A stretch of DNA of 64,000 bases from Brevundimonas sp. NIBR10. Its GTDB lineage: Bacteria > Pseudomonadota > Alphaproteobacteria > Caulobacterales > Caulobacteraceae. A program made the translations under genes and the position numbers. The notes under the pieces are model-generated. The model did not search any database. It was not told the origin of the DNA and was given only the letters and a program-made list of their open reading frames with translations. Each line of letters begins with the position of its first letter. Position 1 is the first letter of the stretch. Shown one piece after another: positions 34,518 through 42,926 of this stretch. The stretch covers positions 2,542,001 to 2,606,000 of the forward strand of contig NZ_CP115464.1 of NCBI RefSeq assembly GCF_027912515.1, in the 5' to 3' direction.

Positions 34518-36473
34518 TCAGGGGCCGGTCTTCGGGTCGCGGGCCGGGATCATCTCACCCGAACGCGCAGCCAGCCATTTGGCCCAGTGCGGCCACCAGC
34601 TGCCCGGATGCTCGACCGCACCCGCCTGCCATTCGGCCAGGGTGTCGGGGAAGGCGTCATTGGTCCAGTGGTTGTACTTGTTGGCCGCCGGCGCATTGAT
34701 GACACCGGCGATATGGCCCGATCCTGCCAGGGTGAAGGTCAGGTCGTCCGACCCGAACACCTTGGCCGAGCGATAGATCGAGTTCATCGGCGCGATATGG
34801 TCCTCGCGCGACGCCTGGAAATACAGCGGCGTCTTGACCTTCCCCAGGTCGATCCGCTGCCCCCCGACCTCGAACTCGCCCTTCGACAGCTTGTTCTGGC
34901 CGTACAGGCTGCGCAGATAGTCCATGTGCAGGGCCTTGGGCATCCGGGTCTGATCGGCGTTCCAGAACAGCAGGTCGAAGGCGGCAGGCGACTTGCCCAT
35001 CAGATAGTTGGACACGAAGAAGGACCAGATCAGGTCGTTGGCCCTGAGCGCGTTGAACGTCTCGGCCATGGCCGCGCCGGGCAGCACGCCACCCGCGTCA
35101 TCCATCATCTGTTCGACTTGGGCCAGCCAGTGTTCGTCGGTGAACAGCAGCAGGTCGCCCGCCTCGGCAAAGTCATGCTGGGCGGCGAAGAAGGTGGTCG
35201 CGTTGATCCGCGTGTCGCCCTTGGCCGCCATGTCGGCCAGGGCGATCCCCATCAGGGTGCCGCCGATGCAGTAGCCCACGGTGTTCAGCCGATCGACCCC
35301 GGCCTGTTCCATCGCCTTTTCGGTGCAGCGATAGATGCCCTTGTGCAGGTATTCGTCAAAGCCGAACGCGGCCTTGTCCACGTCCGGATTGACCCAGGAA
35401 CAGACGAACACCGTGAACCCCTGTGCCGACAGCCAGCGGATCATCGAGTTGGCCGGCTGCAGATCCATGATGTAGAATTTGTTGATCCACGGCGGGAAGA
35501 TCAGCAGCGGGATCCTGTGCTGCTGATCCGTCGCAGCGTCGAACTGGATCAGTTCGAACAACTCGTCTCGCCAGACGACCTGACCGGGGGCCGTGGCGAC
35601 GTTCTCGCCCACGACGAACTTGCCATAGTCGGCCTGGCTGATCTGAAGCTTGCCTGCGCCGCGTTCCAGGTCGGCGGCGAAATTCTGCATCCCCTTGACC
35701 AGGGATTCGCCGTTGGTCTCGGCCATCGCCTTCAGCGCCGCCGGGTTGGAGGCCAGGAAGTTCGCGGGCGAGAAGGCGTCGGTCAGCAGCTTGGTGAAGA
35801 ACTCGGCGCGGCGCTTGGTCAGGGGATCGACATCCTCGACCGAGGCGACCAGTCCGTTCATCCAGTCCGACGTGACCATGTAGGACTGACGCATCATGTC
35901 GAACATGGGATTTTCGGACCATGCCGGATCCTTGAACCGCTTGTCCTTCGACGGTGCCGCCTCCTGTCCCGCCGCGCGGCGGGTCGTGGTGGCCCACAGG
36001 TCCAGATAGCGATTGAACAGGTCGGCCTGGGCGGTGAACAGCTTCTCGGGCTTGGCGGCCAGGCTGGTCATCACCTCGGACATGGCCGGACCGACGTTGA
36101 AGGGGTCGGGGTTCATGGCCGCGACGGGGTCCTTGCCCCTGCCGGAAAGCGCCGCCTCGGCCATCGCCGCCTGGGCCGTCATCGCGGCCTTGGCCAGGTT
36201 GAGGGACAGGGTCTCCAGCATGGCCTGCTGCTCGGCCCCCATGGTGCCGAATGGGTTGGCCGCCGCTTCGACGGTGTCGGCCAAGGAGGGCGGGGTCTCG
36301 GGCTGGGGCTTCGGCTCGGGCGGCGGCAGGGACGGTGCCGTTTCGGCGGCCGCCTTCTTGGCGCGCGGGCGAGGCGGCTTGGCCGAGGTCGGGCGACCCG
36401 ACTTTCGCGGCGCAGCAGGCGGCAGATCGGCAGAGGAGGGCAGGTCGGAGGCCGGGGTCGGGCGCTTGGCCAT
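34518..36473 (-). CDS. phaC: class I poly(3-hydroxyalkanoate) synthase
   Basis: 651 residues. The first 90 are a disordered Pro/Ala/Lys-rich extension ('KPPRPRAKKAAAETAPS'), then the PhaC N-terminal domain ('NPDPFNVGPAMSEVM'; 'DKRFKDPAWSENPMFDMMRQSY'). The alpha/beta hydrolase part has the lipase-like box 'VGYCIGGTLMGIAL' with catalytic Cys, an Asp in 'ASREDHIAP' and a His in 'AGSGHIAGVINAP'. It polymerises hydroxyacyl-CoA into storage granules. The start at 36473 is preferred over one 240 bases upstream. phaA, phaB and phasins are not adjacent. Confidence 0.95.
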   Translation of the reverse strand: MAKRPTPASDLPSSADLPPAAPRKSGRPTSAKPPRPRAKKAAAETAPSLPPPEPKPQPETPPSLADTVEAAANPFGTMGAEQQAMLETLSLNLAKAAMTAQAAMAEAALSGRGKDPVAAMNPDPFNVGPAMSEVMTSLAAKPEKLFTAQADLFNRYLDLWATTTRRAAGQEAAPSKDKRFKDPAWSENPMFDMMRQSYMVTSDWMNGLVASVEDVDPLTKRRAEFFTKLLTDAFSPANFLASNPAALKAMAETNGESLVKGMQNFAADLERGAGKLQISQADYGKFVVGENVATAPGQVVWRDELFELIQFDAATDQQHRIPLLIFPPWINKFYIMDLQPANSMIRWLSAQGFTVFVCSWVNPDVDKAAFGFDEYLHKGIYRCTEKAMEQAGVDRLNTVGYCIGGTLMGIALADMAAKGDTRINATTFFAAQHDFAEAGDLLLFTDEHWLAQVEQMMDDAGGVLPGAAMAETFNALRANDLIWSFFVSNYLMGKSPAAFDLLFWNADQTRMPKALHMDYLRSLYGQNKLSKGEFEVGGQRIDLGKVKTPLYFQASREDHIAPMNSIYRSAKVFGSDDLTFTLAGSGHIAGVINAPAANKYNHWTNDAFPDTLAEWQAGAVEHPGSWWPHWAKWLAARSGEMIPARDPKTGP

Positions 36474-36543
36474 CGGGTGTCCTTCTGGCGTTTCCTGGCG
36501 GAGCGAACGGGATGCCGCCTTCCGCCGGTCGCGATCATGGCAT

Positions 36544-37014
36544 ATGACCGACCCCGAAATGAACGTGTGCGCGCGGAAAAAGATTCTTCGGCCGGTCTCG
36601 TTGGCGGCACTGCTGGCCGCTGGCGTATGCCTTTCCGGCTGTGTCGGCGCGTTCGACCCCGAAGTGGATGCCGCGTCACCCGTCGCGCCCCGAGTCGTGG
36701 CCCTGGTCGAGGCCAACCGAACCTATCCGCGCTGGGAAGACTTCCCCAAGGCGACCCCGGCCCCCGAGCCTGTCCAGGTGGCGGCTCGCGTCAACACCCT
36801 GCGCGCCACTGGCGGTGCCCTGGCTGGAGAGGTCGAGCGGTTGGAGTGGACCCTGGGCGACGCCGAGGCCTTCCAGCGTGACGTCGCCGCGCGGATCGCC
36901 GCCACCCCGGTCTCGCCTGATGCCGTCCAGACGACCGAAGATATCGAGGCACGCGCTGCGGCCCTGCGCGCCCGGGCTGCGGCACCGCCGTCCATCGACC
37001 GGCCTCGCCCTTAG
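36544..37014 (+). CDS. lipoprotein of unknown function
   Basis: 156 residues with a lipoprotein signal ('VSLAALLAAGVCLSGC', acylated Cys about residue 33). The mature part is helical and charged ('YPRWEDFPKATPAPEPVQVAARV'), with a predicted coiled coil around 'ALAGEVERLEWTLGDAEAFQRD'. An in-frame ATG at 36559 is an alternative start. It is divergent from phaC across 70 bases and close upstream of recJ, perhaps in one transcript. Confidence 0.72.
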   Translation: MTDPEMNVCARKKILRPVSLAALLAAGVCLSGCVGAFDPEVDAASPVAPRVVALVEANRTYPRWEDFPKATPAPEPVQVAARVNTLRATGGALAGEVERLEWTLGDAEAFQRDVAARIAATPVSPDAVQTTEDIEARAAALRARAAAPPSIDRPRP

Positions 37015-37026
37015 GCCGCCTTGCGC

Positions 37027-38832
37027 ATGGCCGACGGCTCACCCATTCCCGCCTTCCTCGATGTCACACGATCGCTGTCCGGTCGCACCTGGCGACAGCG
37101 TCCGGCCGAACCTGCCGTCATCCGCGCTCATATGCAGGCGCTTGGCCTCGACGAGCCGCTGGCGCGGGCTTTGGCGGCTCGGGGCGTCCGGTCGGATCAG
37201 GGTGCCGATTTTCTGAAGCCGACGCTGAAGGCCCTGTTTCCGGATCCGTCCAGCTTCATGGATATGGACGCGGCGGCGACCGCCATCATCGAGGCCCTGG
37301 TCCAAGGTCGCAGTGTCCACGTTTTCGCCGACTATGACGTGGACGGGGCTTCGAGCGCGGCCCTGCTGGTGCGCTGGTTCCGGGCCATGGGGGCCGAGCT
37401 GCCGATCTATGTCCCCGACCGGATCACCGAAGGGTATGGCCCCAGCGCGAAGGCCTTTGACACCCTGAAGGCATCGGGAGCCGATCTGGTCATCACGGTC
37501 GATTGCGGGGCTGCGGCGAACGAGGCGGTGGCCCATGCGACCGAGATCGGGCTGGATGTCGTGGTCATCGACCATCACATGATGCGCGAGGAACCACCGC
37601 ATTGCCTCGCAGTAGTCAATCCGAACCGGCCGGGCTGCAACTCCGGCCAGGGCAATCTGGCGGCGGCCGGGGTGGTGTTCGTCCTGCTGGCCGCCCTGAA
37701 CCGTGAGGCGCGCAGCCGGGGCCTGTTCGCCGACCGGGATCAGCCGGACATCCGGCAATGGCTCGATCTCGCTGCCATGGGGGCGATCTGTGACGTCACC
37801 GGCCTGACCGGCTTCAACCGCGCACTGACGGGGCTGGGGCTGGGCGTAATGTCGTCTTGGGGCAATCCCGGCCTGAAGGCCTTGCTGGCCGCATCGGGAG
37901 CGGTCGAGGGCCCGGCGAAGTCGAATCATGCGGGCTTCATCCTCGGGCCGCGAATCAATGCCGGGGGTCGAATCGGCAAGTCGGACCTCGGCGCGCGACT
38001 GCTCTCTACCGACGATCCGGATGAGGCGCGGACGCTGGCGCAGGAGCTGGACGCCCTGAACATCGCCCGCCGCGAGGTTGAGCGAGATGTGACCGAGGAG
38101 GCCACGCGTCGCGTCGAACAGACGGGTCGCCACGCCGACGGCTCTGCGGTCGTCGTGATCGCCGGCGACGACTGGCATCCAGGGGTAGTCGGAATCGTTG
38201 CGGGTCGTCTGCGCGAACGCTGGAGAAAGCCGGTCATCGTCATCGGCGTGGATGCGGTCAACGGGATCGGCAAGGGCTCGGGCCGGTCTCAGCCGGGCAT
38301 GAACCTGGGGCGCGCAATCCAGGCGGCCTGGAACGAAGGAGTGCTGATGGCCGGCGGCGGTCACGCCATGGCGGCGGGCCTGACCGTGCGTGCTGATCGC
38401 ATCGACGAGCTTCGCGACTTTCTGAACGATCGACTGTCCGGCGAACAGGCCGAGGCCGAGGCGATCGACCGGGTCGAGATCGATGCCCTGATAGGACCCT
38501 TCGGCGCGACCCGGGCCCTGTTCGAATCGTTCGAGCAACTGGCCCCGTTCGGCCCGGCCAACCCGGAGCCGCTGTTCGCCATCAGCGGTGTCCAGGCGCG
38601 AGAACCGGTCGCCATGGCGGGAGGGCATGTCCGCTGTCGTCTGGTCGGTGCCGACGGTCATTCGGTAAAGGCCATCGCCTGGCGCTGCGCCGACCTGCCG
38701 GGAGGAAAGGCGTTGCTGGCCGGGCAGGGCGGTCTGAACGTGGCCGGTCGCCTGAAGGCCGACGACTGGAACGGCCGGAAGGGTGTGCAGTTCGAGATCG
38801 AGGACATCGCCGACCCCCGCATGGCCCAATAG
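37027..38832 (+). CDS. recJ: single-stranded-DNA-specific exonuclease RecJ
   Basis: 601 residues, full length. DHH-family motifs: 'VHVFADYDVDGASSAALL' near residue 100, 'LVITVDCGAAANEA', 'VVVIDHHMMREEPP' and 'AAMGAICDVTGLTGFNR'; DHHA1 part 'AGDDWHPGVVGIVAGRL' and 'GGHAMAAGLTV'. It degrades 5'-ended single strands in recombination and mismatch repair. ATG at 37027 is preferred; TTG at 37021 is two codons upstream. Confidence 0.95.
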   Translation: MADGSPIPAFLDVTRSLSGRTWRQRPAEPAVIRAHMQALGLDEPLARALAARGVRSDQGADFLKPTLKALFPDPSSFMDMDAAATAIIEALVQGRSVHVFADYDVDGASSAALLVRWFRAMGAELPIYVPDRITEGYGPSAKAFDTLKASGADLVITVDCGAAANEAVAHATEIGLDVVVIDHHMMREEPPHCLAVVNPNRPGCNSGQGNLAAAGVVFVLLAALNREARSRGLFADRDQPDIRQWLDLAAMGAICDVTGLTGFNRALTGLGLGVMSSWGNPGLKALLAASGAVEGPAKSNHAGFILGPRINAGGRIGKSDLGARLLSTDDPDEARTLAQELDALNIARREVERDVTEEATRRVEQTGRHADGSAVVVIAGDDWHPGVVGIVAGRLRERWRKPVIVIGVDAVNGIGKGSGRSQPGMNLGRAIQAAWNEGVLMAGGGHAMAAGLTVRADRIDELRDFLNDRLSGEQAEAEAIDRVEIDALIGPFGATRALFESFEQLAPFGPANPEPLFAISGVQAREPVAMAGGHVRCRLVGADGHSVKAIAWRCADLPGGKALLAGQGGLNVAGRLKADDWNGRKGVQFEIEDIADPRMAQ

Positions 38833-38921
38833 ACGGCGTCTCGATCGTCCCTGTCGAAATACCGCGTTTCGATGCTTGCGCCCTCCGGAATCGCCCGCTA
38901 TATCGCCCGCTCTCGCGCAGC

Positions 38922-38996
38922 GGTCCCTTCGTCTATCGGTTAGGACGTCAGGTTTTCAACCTGAAGAGAGGGGTTCGACTCCCCTAGGGACTGCCA
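38922..38996 (+). tRNA. tRNA-Glu (TTC)
   Basis: 75 bases with encoded CCA. Acceptor GGTCCCT / AGGGACT, anticodon stem TCAGG / CCTGA around loop TTTTCAA (anticodon TTC), T-arm with GGTTCGACTCC. Confidence 0.96.
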
Positions 38997-39049
38997 CGCG
39001 GGATTTCCCCGACATCGACAGTTTCGCTCGCAGTGCGTGTGATAACGGC

Positions 39050-39079
39050 ATCGTCCGTCCATGGCGCACGGACGATTTT
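39050..39079 (+). terminator. possible terminator after tRNA-Glu
   Basis: ATCGTCCGT pairs exactly with ACGGACGAT across a nine-base loop, followed by TTT. It is 54 bases after the tRNA and could end its transcript. Confidence 0.45.
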
Positions 39080-39235
39080 GGGCTGCCGAAGGACCTGAAT
39101 GGCCTTTCCGGGCAAGGACGTTTCCCAAACGGTATCGATGCGGATGGAAACGTGCGTTTTTGTCTTTTCCACAGCTCGCGGAACCGTGGTAAATGAAACC
39201 CGTCCGCGTCAGGAGCGGATGGGGGAAGTGTTGTT

Positions 39236-39799
39236 GTGTCTGATTTCGAGGGGACGGAGGTCGCGGACATCGTCCGGATCACCGGCCGGATCAAATGGTT
39301 CGATCCGGGCAAGGGCTATGGTTTCATTGTGCCGGACGAGCCCGCGCACACGGATGCCCGTGACGTGCTTCTGCACGTCAGCAGCCTGAGGGACAGCGGT
39401 CACGAGACGGTGGGCGAGGGCGCACCGATCACCTGTGACTGCGTGCGCCGCCCCAAGGGCTGGCAGGTCACCCAGGTCCATGAGGTCGGCGAGGGTGCCC
39501 CGGTGTCCCCGCGCGTTCGCTCCGGCGGCTACGAAAGCCTGCGCAGCGATCATCGAGGTCTGGAAGGGGCCGCGACCGCTGCGTCGGGTGAGCTCGAATC
39601 CGCCACCGTCAAATGGTTCAATCGCACCAAGGGCTATGGATTCGTGGTGCGCGCCAGCGATCCAGGCGATATCTTCGTTCATATCGAGACCCTGCGTCGC
39701 TTCGGCCTGGACGATCTGGTTCCGGGCGAGACGGTCAGGGTTCTGTTCGCCGAAGGTCCCAAGGGGCTGGTGGTGGCCGAGATCAAACCGGGCGACTGA
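39236..39799 (+). CDS. double cold-shock domain protein
   Basis: 187 residues from GTG. Two CSDs are joined by a linker of about 45 residues: the first with '[19 protein letters not shown]' (residues about 15-33) and '[11 protein letters not shown]', the second with '[19 protein letters not shown]' (about 120-138) and '[11 protein letters not shown]'. Both keep the RNP1/RNP2 aromatic residues for single-stranded nucleic acid binding. Such two-domain Csp proteins are typical of Caulobacterales, where they act in stationary phase or cold. A purine-rich site (GGGGGAAG) precedes the start. Confidence 0.93.
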   Translation: MSDFEGTEVADIVRITGRIKWFDPGKGYGFIVPDEPAHTDARDVLLHVSSLRDSGHETVGEGAPITCDCVRRPKGWQVTQVHEVGEGAPVSPRVRSGGYESLRSDHRGLEGAATAASGELESATVKWFNRTKGYGFVVRASDPGDIFVHIETLRRFGLDDLVPGETVRVLFAEGPKGLVVAEIKPGD

Positions 39800-39827
39800 T
39801 CTCGTCGCCCTCGACAAGGGCGAGCGA

Positions 39828-40301
39828 ATGTCTGGACTGCGCAACCTGATCCTGGCCGGCGTGCTGTTTGCGCTGACCGCTTGCGCGCAGGGGCCCAAGC
39901 CTCCGGAGGACAGCGCCGGTCGTCCGATGGAGGCGCTTACGGTGGTCACCGCCTCCGGTCCCCACGCCTTCTGGGTCGAGATCGCGGACGATGAGCCAGA
40001 GCGCCAGCGCGGCCTGATGTATCGTCCCCCGCTGGAGGCTGATCGCGGGATGCTGTTCCAGTTCGACGTCGCCGAGGAACAGGGGTTCTGGATGCGCAAT
40101 ACGCCCAGTTCTCTCGACATCGTCTACATCGGGGCCGACGGAAAGATCGTCTCTATCGCCGGCCACACGACGCCCTTCTCGGAGGCGACCCTGCCGTCGA
40201 ACGGGCCGGCCAAGGGTGTGCTGGAGGTCCGCGCCGGCCGGATGGACCAGATCGGGGCCAAGCCCGGCGACACGGTCCGGCACCCTTTCTTCGGCAACTG
40301 A
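39828..40301 (+). CDS. DUF192 family lipoprotein
   Basis: 157 residues with a lipoprotein signal ('LILAGVLFALTAC'). The DUF192 core: 'FWVEIADDEPERQRGLMYRP', 'GMLFQFDVAEEQGFWMRNTPSSLDIVYIGAD' region and 'KGVLEVRAGRMDQIGAKPGD'. DUF192 proteins are small exported beta-sandwich proteins of unknown function with a conserved M-R/K-N-T/M segment. It lies 28 bases after the cold-shock gene. Confidence 0.9.
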   Translation: MSGLRNLILAGVLFALTACAQGPKPPEDSAGRPMEALTVVTASGPHAFWVEIADDEPERQRGLMYRPPLEADRGMLFQFDVAEEQGFWMRNTPSSLDIVYIGADGKIVSIAGHTTPFSEATLPSNGPAKGVLEVRAGRMDQIGAKPGDTVRHPFFGN

Positions 40302-40348
40302 TCGGTTCGCGTTTGCGGCGCGGCGCCGTTTGTGCCAAATCCCGCCGC

Positions 40349-40425
<77 letters not shown>

Positions 40426-40608
40426 TCCCCACCCGGAAGTGTTCTGCGTCAGGTCCCATGCGGACGGCTGGCCGGCCCCTCGGTGGGCCCGCACCGCCTC
40501 GATCCTCCCCATCGTTAGCAAATTCGCAGGAGGAGCGGGCGCATAGTGAACGTCTTCGGTCGTGCTGCGTTTTCAATGACAACGATTCGAGGACTTCTGG
40601 AGGCCATC

Positions 40609-40857
40609 ATGAGCTACGCACCTCTCCATCTCCACACCGATCACACCCGTCCCACGGCCGCGCGGCTGGGTGCTTGGATCGACAACCTTGTCGGTCGTGT
40701 TCTTGGACCGCCGTCCGTCAAGCGCATCGCCGCCGACATCCGATCCGGCCACATCGCTCGCTACGTCGAGCCCGGCGTGCGCCAGGTCTATATGGATGAC
40801 GGCAAGGTCTATGAGGCGACGGCCGCCGACGGTTGGGAACCGCATCTGGTCCGCTGA
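40609..40857 (+). CDS. small protein of unknown function
   Basis: 82 residues. ATG at 40609 has a strong ribosome site (TGGAGG); in-frame starts at 40546 (GTG) and 40576 (ATG) are possible but less supported. The sequence has a His-rich N-terminus ('LHLHTDHTRP') and a helical part 'SVKRIAADIRSGHIARYV'. No signal or membrane segment. Unknown family. Confidence 0.6.
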   Translation: MSYAPLHLHTDHTRPTAARLGAWIDNLVGRVLGPPSVKRIAADIRSGHIARYVEPGVRQVYMDDGKVYEATAADGWEPHLVR

Positions 40858-40928
40858 AATCGACGTCTCGACGGCGGGATGCGGGACGCTATAAGACCGG
40901 CTGTCCGACCTGTTCGCCCGAGGAACCC

Positions 40929-41234
40929 ATGCTGGCTCGCATCTACCGCCCCGCCAAGACCGCGATGCAGTCGGGCAAGGCCAAGACCAAGGACTGGCGG
41001 CTGGAGTTCGAGCCGGCTTCGGCTCGAACCGTCGATCCCCTGATGGGCTGGACATCCTCTTCCGACATGAACGGCCAGGTCCGGCTGTCGTTCGAGACCA
41101 AGGAAGAGGCCGTCGCCTATGCCGAGCGCCATGGCATCGCCTTCCGCCTCAGCGAGCCCCAGGAAGCGCCGCTTATTCTCAAAGCCTACGCCGACAACTT
41201 CGCCACCAGCCGCAAGCAATCCTGGACGCACTGA
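40929..41234 (+). CDS. NDUFS4-like complex I accessory protein
   Basis: 101 residues matching the conserved ETC complex I subunit region: 'ARIYRPAKTAMQSGKAKT', 'DWRLEFEP', 'PLMGWTSSSDMNGQVRLSFETKEEAVAYAERHG' region and 'YADNFATSRKQSWTH'. The 'MGWTSSxD' and the final 'W-x-H' are diagnostic. It is a soluble accessory subunit of NADH dehydrogenase in alphaproteobacteria and mitochondria. It is the last chromosomal protein gene before the prophage. Confidence 0.94.
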   Translation: MLARIYRPAKTAMQSGKAKTKDWRLEFEPASARTVDPLMGWTSSSDMNGQVRLSFETKEEAVAYAERHGIAFRLSEPQEAPLILKAYADNFATSRKQSWTH

Positions 41235-41317
41235 GCGATAGGTGGGAACGCGAACCAGCGGGTATCGCTCCCGGCTTGAGCCGCGGGGCCGTTGCCGCTA
41301 ACCGTCTCCACGCTCCA

Positions 41318-41360
41318 GCGCCCATAGCTCAACCGGATAGAGCACCCGCCTTCTAAGCGG
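41318..41360 (+). tRNA. tRNA-Arg (TCT), 5' part only, at the prophage edge
   Basis: The sequence follows tRNA-Arg for 43 bases: acceptor 5' strand GCGCCCA, D-arm AGCTCAACCGGATAGAGC, and anticodon stem-loop with CTTCTAA (anticodon TCT). After GCGG at 41,360 there is no variable loop, T-arm or acceptor 3' strand. The break coincides with the start of phage genes, so this is probably the attL side, with the core in the anticodon arm. The missing half should lie at the other end of the prophage, outside the window. Confidence 0.8.
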
Positions 41361-41404
41361 ACCGATGTCGTTGAAATGTCAGATGGCCGTCGGAAAAAGG
41401 CGGG

Positions 41405-41737
41405 TCAATACTGGCGAACCGGGCCTTGAAATGACGTAACTATTTTCGGGAGTCCGACGGTCGCGACGGCCGGTGGAGGGGTCCGGGCCGCTGCGATGTC
41501 GCGCTGCATGTACCCGTACAGCTGCATGGCCATCCAGGCGAACAGGCTGATCAGGATCAGGACGGCGAGGTTGATCGCCCACTTCAATCCGTTCTTCACG
41601 TCGAGGATGGCATTGCCTAGCGCCTCATACCGCAGAGCGCATTCCCGCTCGTGGCCTTCGATCTTCGCATAGGCTCCTGCCACGGTCTGCCGTCCTTCGG
41701 TCACCTCGGGCCCTTGCTTAAACGGATGCACGCTCAT
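41405..41737 (-). CDS. phage single-pass membrane protein, lysis region
   Basis: 110 residues. A charged helical N-terminal part ('YAKIEGHERECALRYEALG') leads to one membrane segment 'WAINLAVLILISLFAWMAM', then a short Ala/Pro-rich tail. This plan resembles XhlA-type haemolysin/holin-associated proteins or an inner-membrane spanin. It is the last gene of the lysis group, five bases after the micro-gene before it and 44 bases from the prophage edge. Confidence 0.7.
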   Translation of the reverse strand: MSVHPFKQGPEVTEGRQTVAGAYAKIEGHERECALRYEALGNAILDVKNGLKWAINLAVLILISLFAWMAMQLYGYMQRDIAAARTPPPAVATVGLPKIVTSFQGPVRQY

Positions 41738-41742
41738 TGGGT

Positions 41743-41829
41743 TCAACCCGCCAGCACGAGCCATGCCGCCATCAGGAAGCATAGCCCGGCGATGCCGAGG
41801 ATGATCGAGAAGGCGACGCGCGGGTTCAT
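41743..41829 (-). CDS. 28-residue membrane peptide in the lysis cassette
   Basis: A tiny gene: 'MNPRVAFSIILGIAGLCFL' continues to 'AAWLVLAG', one transmembrane helix with a short positive N-terminus. Its ATG overlaps the endolysin stop as ATGA and its stop is five bases before the next gene's ATG. The tight packing argues for real translation. It could be a holin modulator, antiholin or second holin (inference). Confidence 0.65.
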   Translation of the reverse strand: MNPRVAFSIILGIAGLCFLMAAWLVLAG

Positions 41830-42302
41830 CGGGCCAGCTCGAAATGAGGGCCATCCGTGAACGCCCGCTTGCCGATCTTGCGACGCGCGGCTCCATAGGC
41901 CTCAACGGCCGAGACCATGGCTCCGGGCGTGCCGGACTTGATGTCGGCCAGATCGATCCAGGCGCCGCCCCACCGGATCGCCACGCCCTCATCCTTGGCC
42001 GCCTGCCACATGGCCGCCGCGATGGGATAGATCGCGGGCCATTCCCAGCGCAGCTTGCCGTTGATGTATGGCACGAGGTCGACCGCATGGCCGAATCCGT
42101 CGGCCTGTGCGCGGTGCATGGAGTTGAGCGTCTGCGATGCACCGGCCGCGACAAGCCGCTTCTGTTCCTCCAGCGTGCGCAGGCCGTCGTGAACGCTGAA
42201 GTCCTGGGTCGACAGGCCGATGGCGCGCTTCACGACCCGCACGAGGTCGGGGTGGACGCCCTGCAATTCCTTGAGCGAGCCCGCCCCGAGGATATTCGTC
42301 AC
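41826..42302 (-). CDS. phage endolysin, M15-type peptidase
   Basis: 158 residues from GTG, which overlaps the holin stop as GTGA. It resembles L-alanyl-D-glutamate / D-Ala-D-Ala peptidase endolysins: 'LVRVVKRAIGLSTQDFSVHDGLRT' region, 'SMHRAQADGFGHAVDLVPYI' containing the zinc-binding His and Asp, and 'DGPHFELAR' with the final His. It lacks a signal peptide, so it needs the holin to reach peptidoglycan. Confidence 0.88.
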   Translation of the reverse strand: MTNILGAGSLKELQGVHPDLVRVVKRAIGLSTQDFSVHDGLRTLEEQKRLVAAGASQTLNSMHRAQADGFGHAVDLVPYINGKLRWEWPAIYPIAAAMWQAAKDEGVAIRWGGAWIDLADIKSGTPGAMVSAVEAYGAARRKIGKRAFTDGPHFELAR

Positions 42303-42562
42303 GGCTTCACGACCGCAACGGCATCCGACACGGCGCTGGCCACCGTGACCAGATCCTTCTTGGCCCGGTGCGTGCGCCACAGCCCGTATCCGGCGGTGCC
42401 GAGGGTCACGAGAGCGGTGGCCAGGCCTTCCACGTTGGTCAGATCGACCCATCCGCGCGAGACGGCGGCGGTGCCCAGCATCACGATGAGATAGCGGGCC
42501 GCCGCTGCAACGGGCGCGGTGCCGGCCTTGACGGTGATCGGATTCGAGAAAAAGTCGGTCAT
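42299..42562 (-). CDS. putative phage holin
   Basis: 87 residues with two hydrophobic segments: 'AAARYLIVMLGTAAVSRGW' and 'VEGLATALVTLGTAGYGLW', then a basic helix 'RTHRAKKDLVTVASAV'. Size, topology and position before the endolysin fit a holin, similar in style to Pam3-gp28-type holins. An in-frame ATG at 42607 would add 15 residues; the downstream ATG was chosen for its AAAGG ribosome site. It would form the membrane lesion that releases the endolysin. Confidence 0.75.
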   Translation of the reverse strand: MTDFFSNPITVKAGTAPVAAAARYLIVMLGTAAVSRGWVDLTNVEGLATALVTLGTAGYGLWRTHRAKKDLVTVASAVSDAVAVVKP

Positions 42563-42627
42563 CGCCGTGGCCTTTCGCGCGGGGGCAATCTTCGGTTGCT
42601 GCACCATCGCGATAGGGGCCGTTAGCG

Positions 42628-42640
42628 GGAATGCACCGGC
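42628..42640 (-). promoter_or_regulatory. repeated phage late-gene element, copy E
   Basis: On the minus strand it reads GCCGGTGCATTCC. It begins one base after the stop of the preceding phage gene and lies before the holin (20 or 65 bases, depending on the start). It shares a 14-base string with copy F at 60,065-60,078. Confidence 0.55.
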
Positions 42641-42641
42641 G

Positions 42642-42926
42642 TCATTCTGAGCGGGGAGCAGCAAGGGCTTCGGCGGCCGACTGACGGTCTGGGAAGCGGC
42701 CGAGGCAGACATATCGCCCCGTGAACGCCGCCCATTCGGATTCGCTGATCTGGGCGTCCAGAACGTCGTCGATGATCTCGGCGGCGTCTTCCGGGCGCAT
42801 CCCCTCGATCGCCTGCGGGCGTTGCGCCAGGCATCGGACGACCCCGATCTTTTCCCCGTCACGCAGCACGTTCATGATGAAGCTGTTCGACGTGCCGGGA
42901 AGGCTCGCGTGTTCAAAATGGATCAT
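42642..42926 (-). CDS. phage protein of unknown function
   Basis: 94 residues. The C-terminal half has 'DDVLDAQISESEWAAFTGRYVCLGRFPDRQSA'-type charged and aromatic residues. No signal or membrane segment. It overlaps the tailspike stop by ATGA, so it is translated with it; it could be a tailspike chaperone (inference from position). Confidence 0.65.
   Translation of the reverse strand: MIHFEHASLPGTSNSFIMNVLRDGEKIGVVRCLAQRPQAIEGMRPEDAAEIIDDVLDAQISESEWAAFTGRYVCLGRFPDRQSAAEALAAPRSE

Noticed and set aside
34434..36881. 815-codon open frame on the plus strand opposite phaC
   Set aside because: It is a mirror of phaC caused by high GC; the protein is low-complexity (Gly, Arg, His, Leu) and has no family motif.
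41318..41404. Group I intron in the tRNA-Arg anticodon loop, as known in some alphaproteobacterial tRNA genes
   Set aside because: The match runs through the whole anticodon loop and into the 3' side of its stem, and phage genes start within 45 bases. No intron core or downstream 3' exon is seen.
42110..42150. Further partial matches to the repeated phage element (GCGGTGCATG on the plus strand; CCGGTGCATC on the minus strand)
   Set aside because: They lack the ATTCC end, one is in the wrong orientation, and both lie in conserved endolysin coding sequence.
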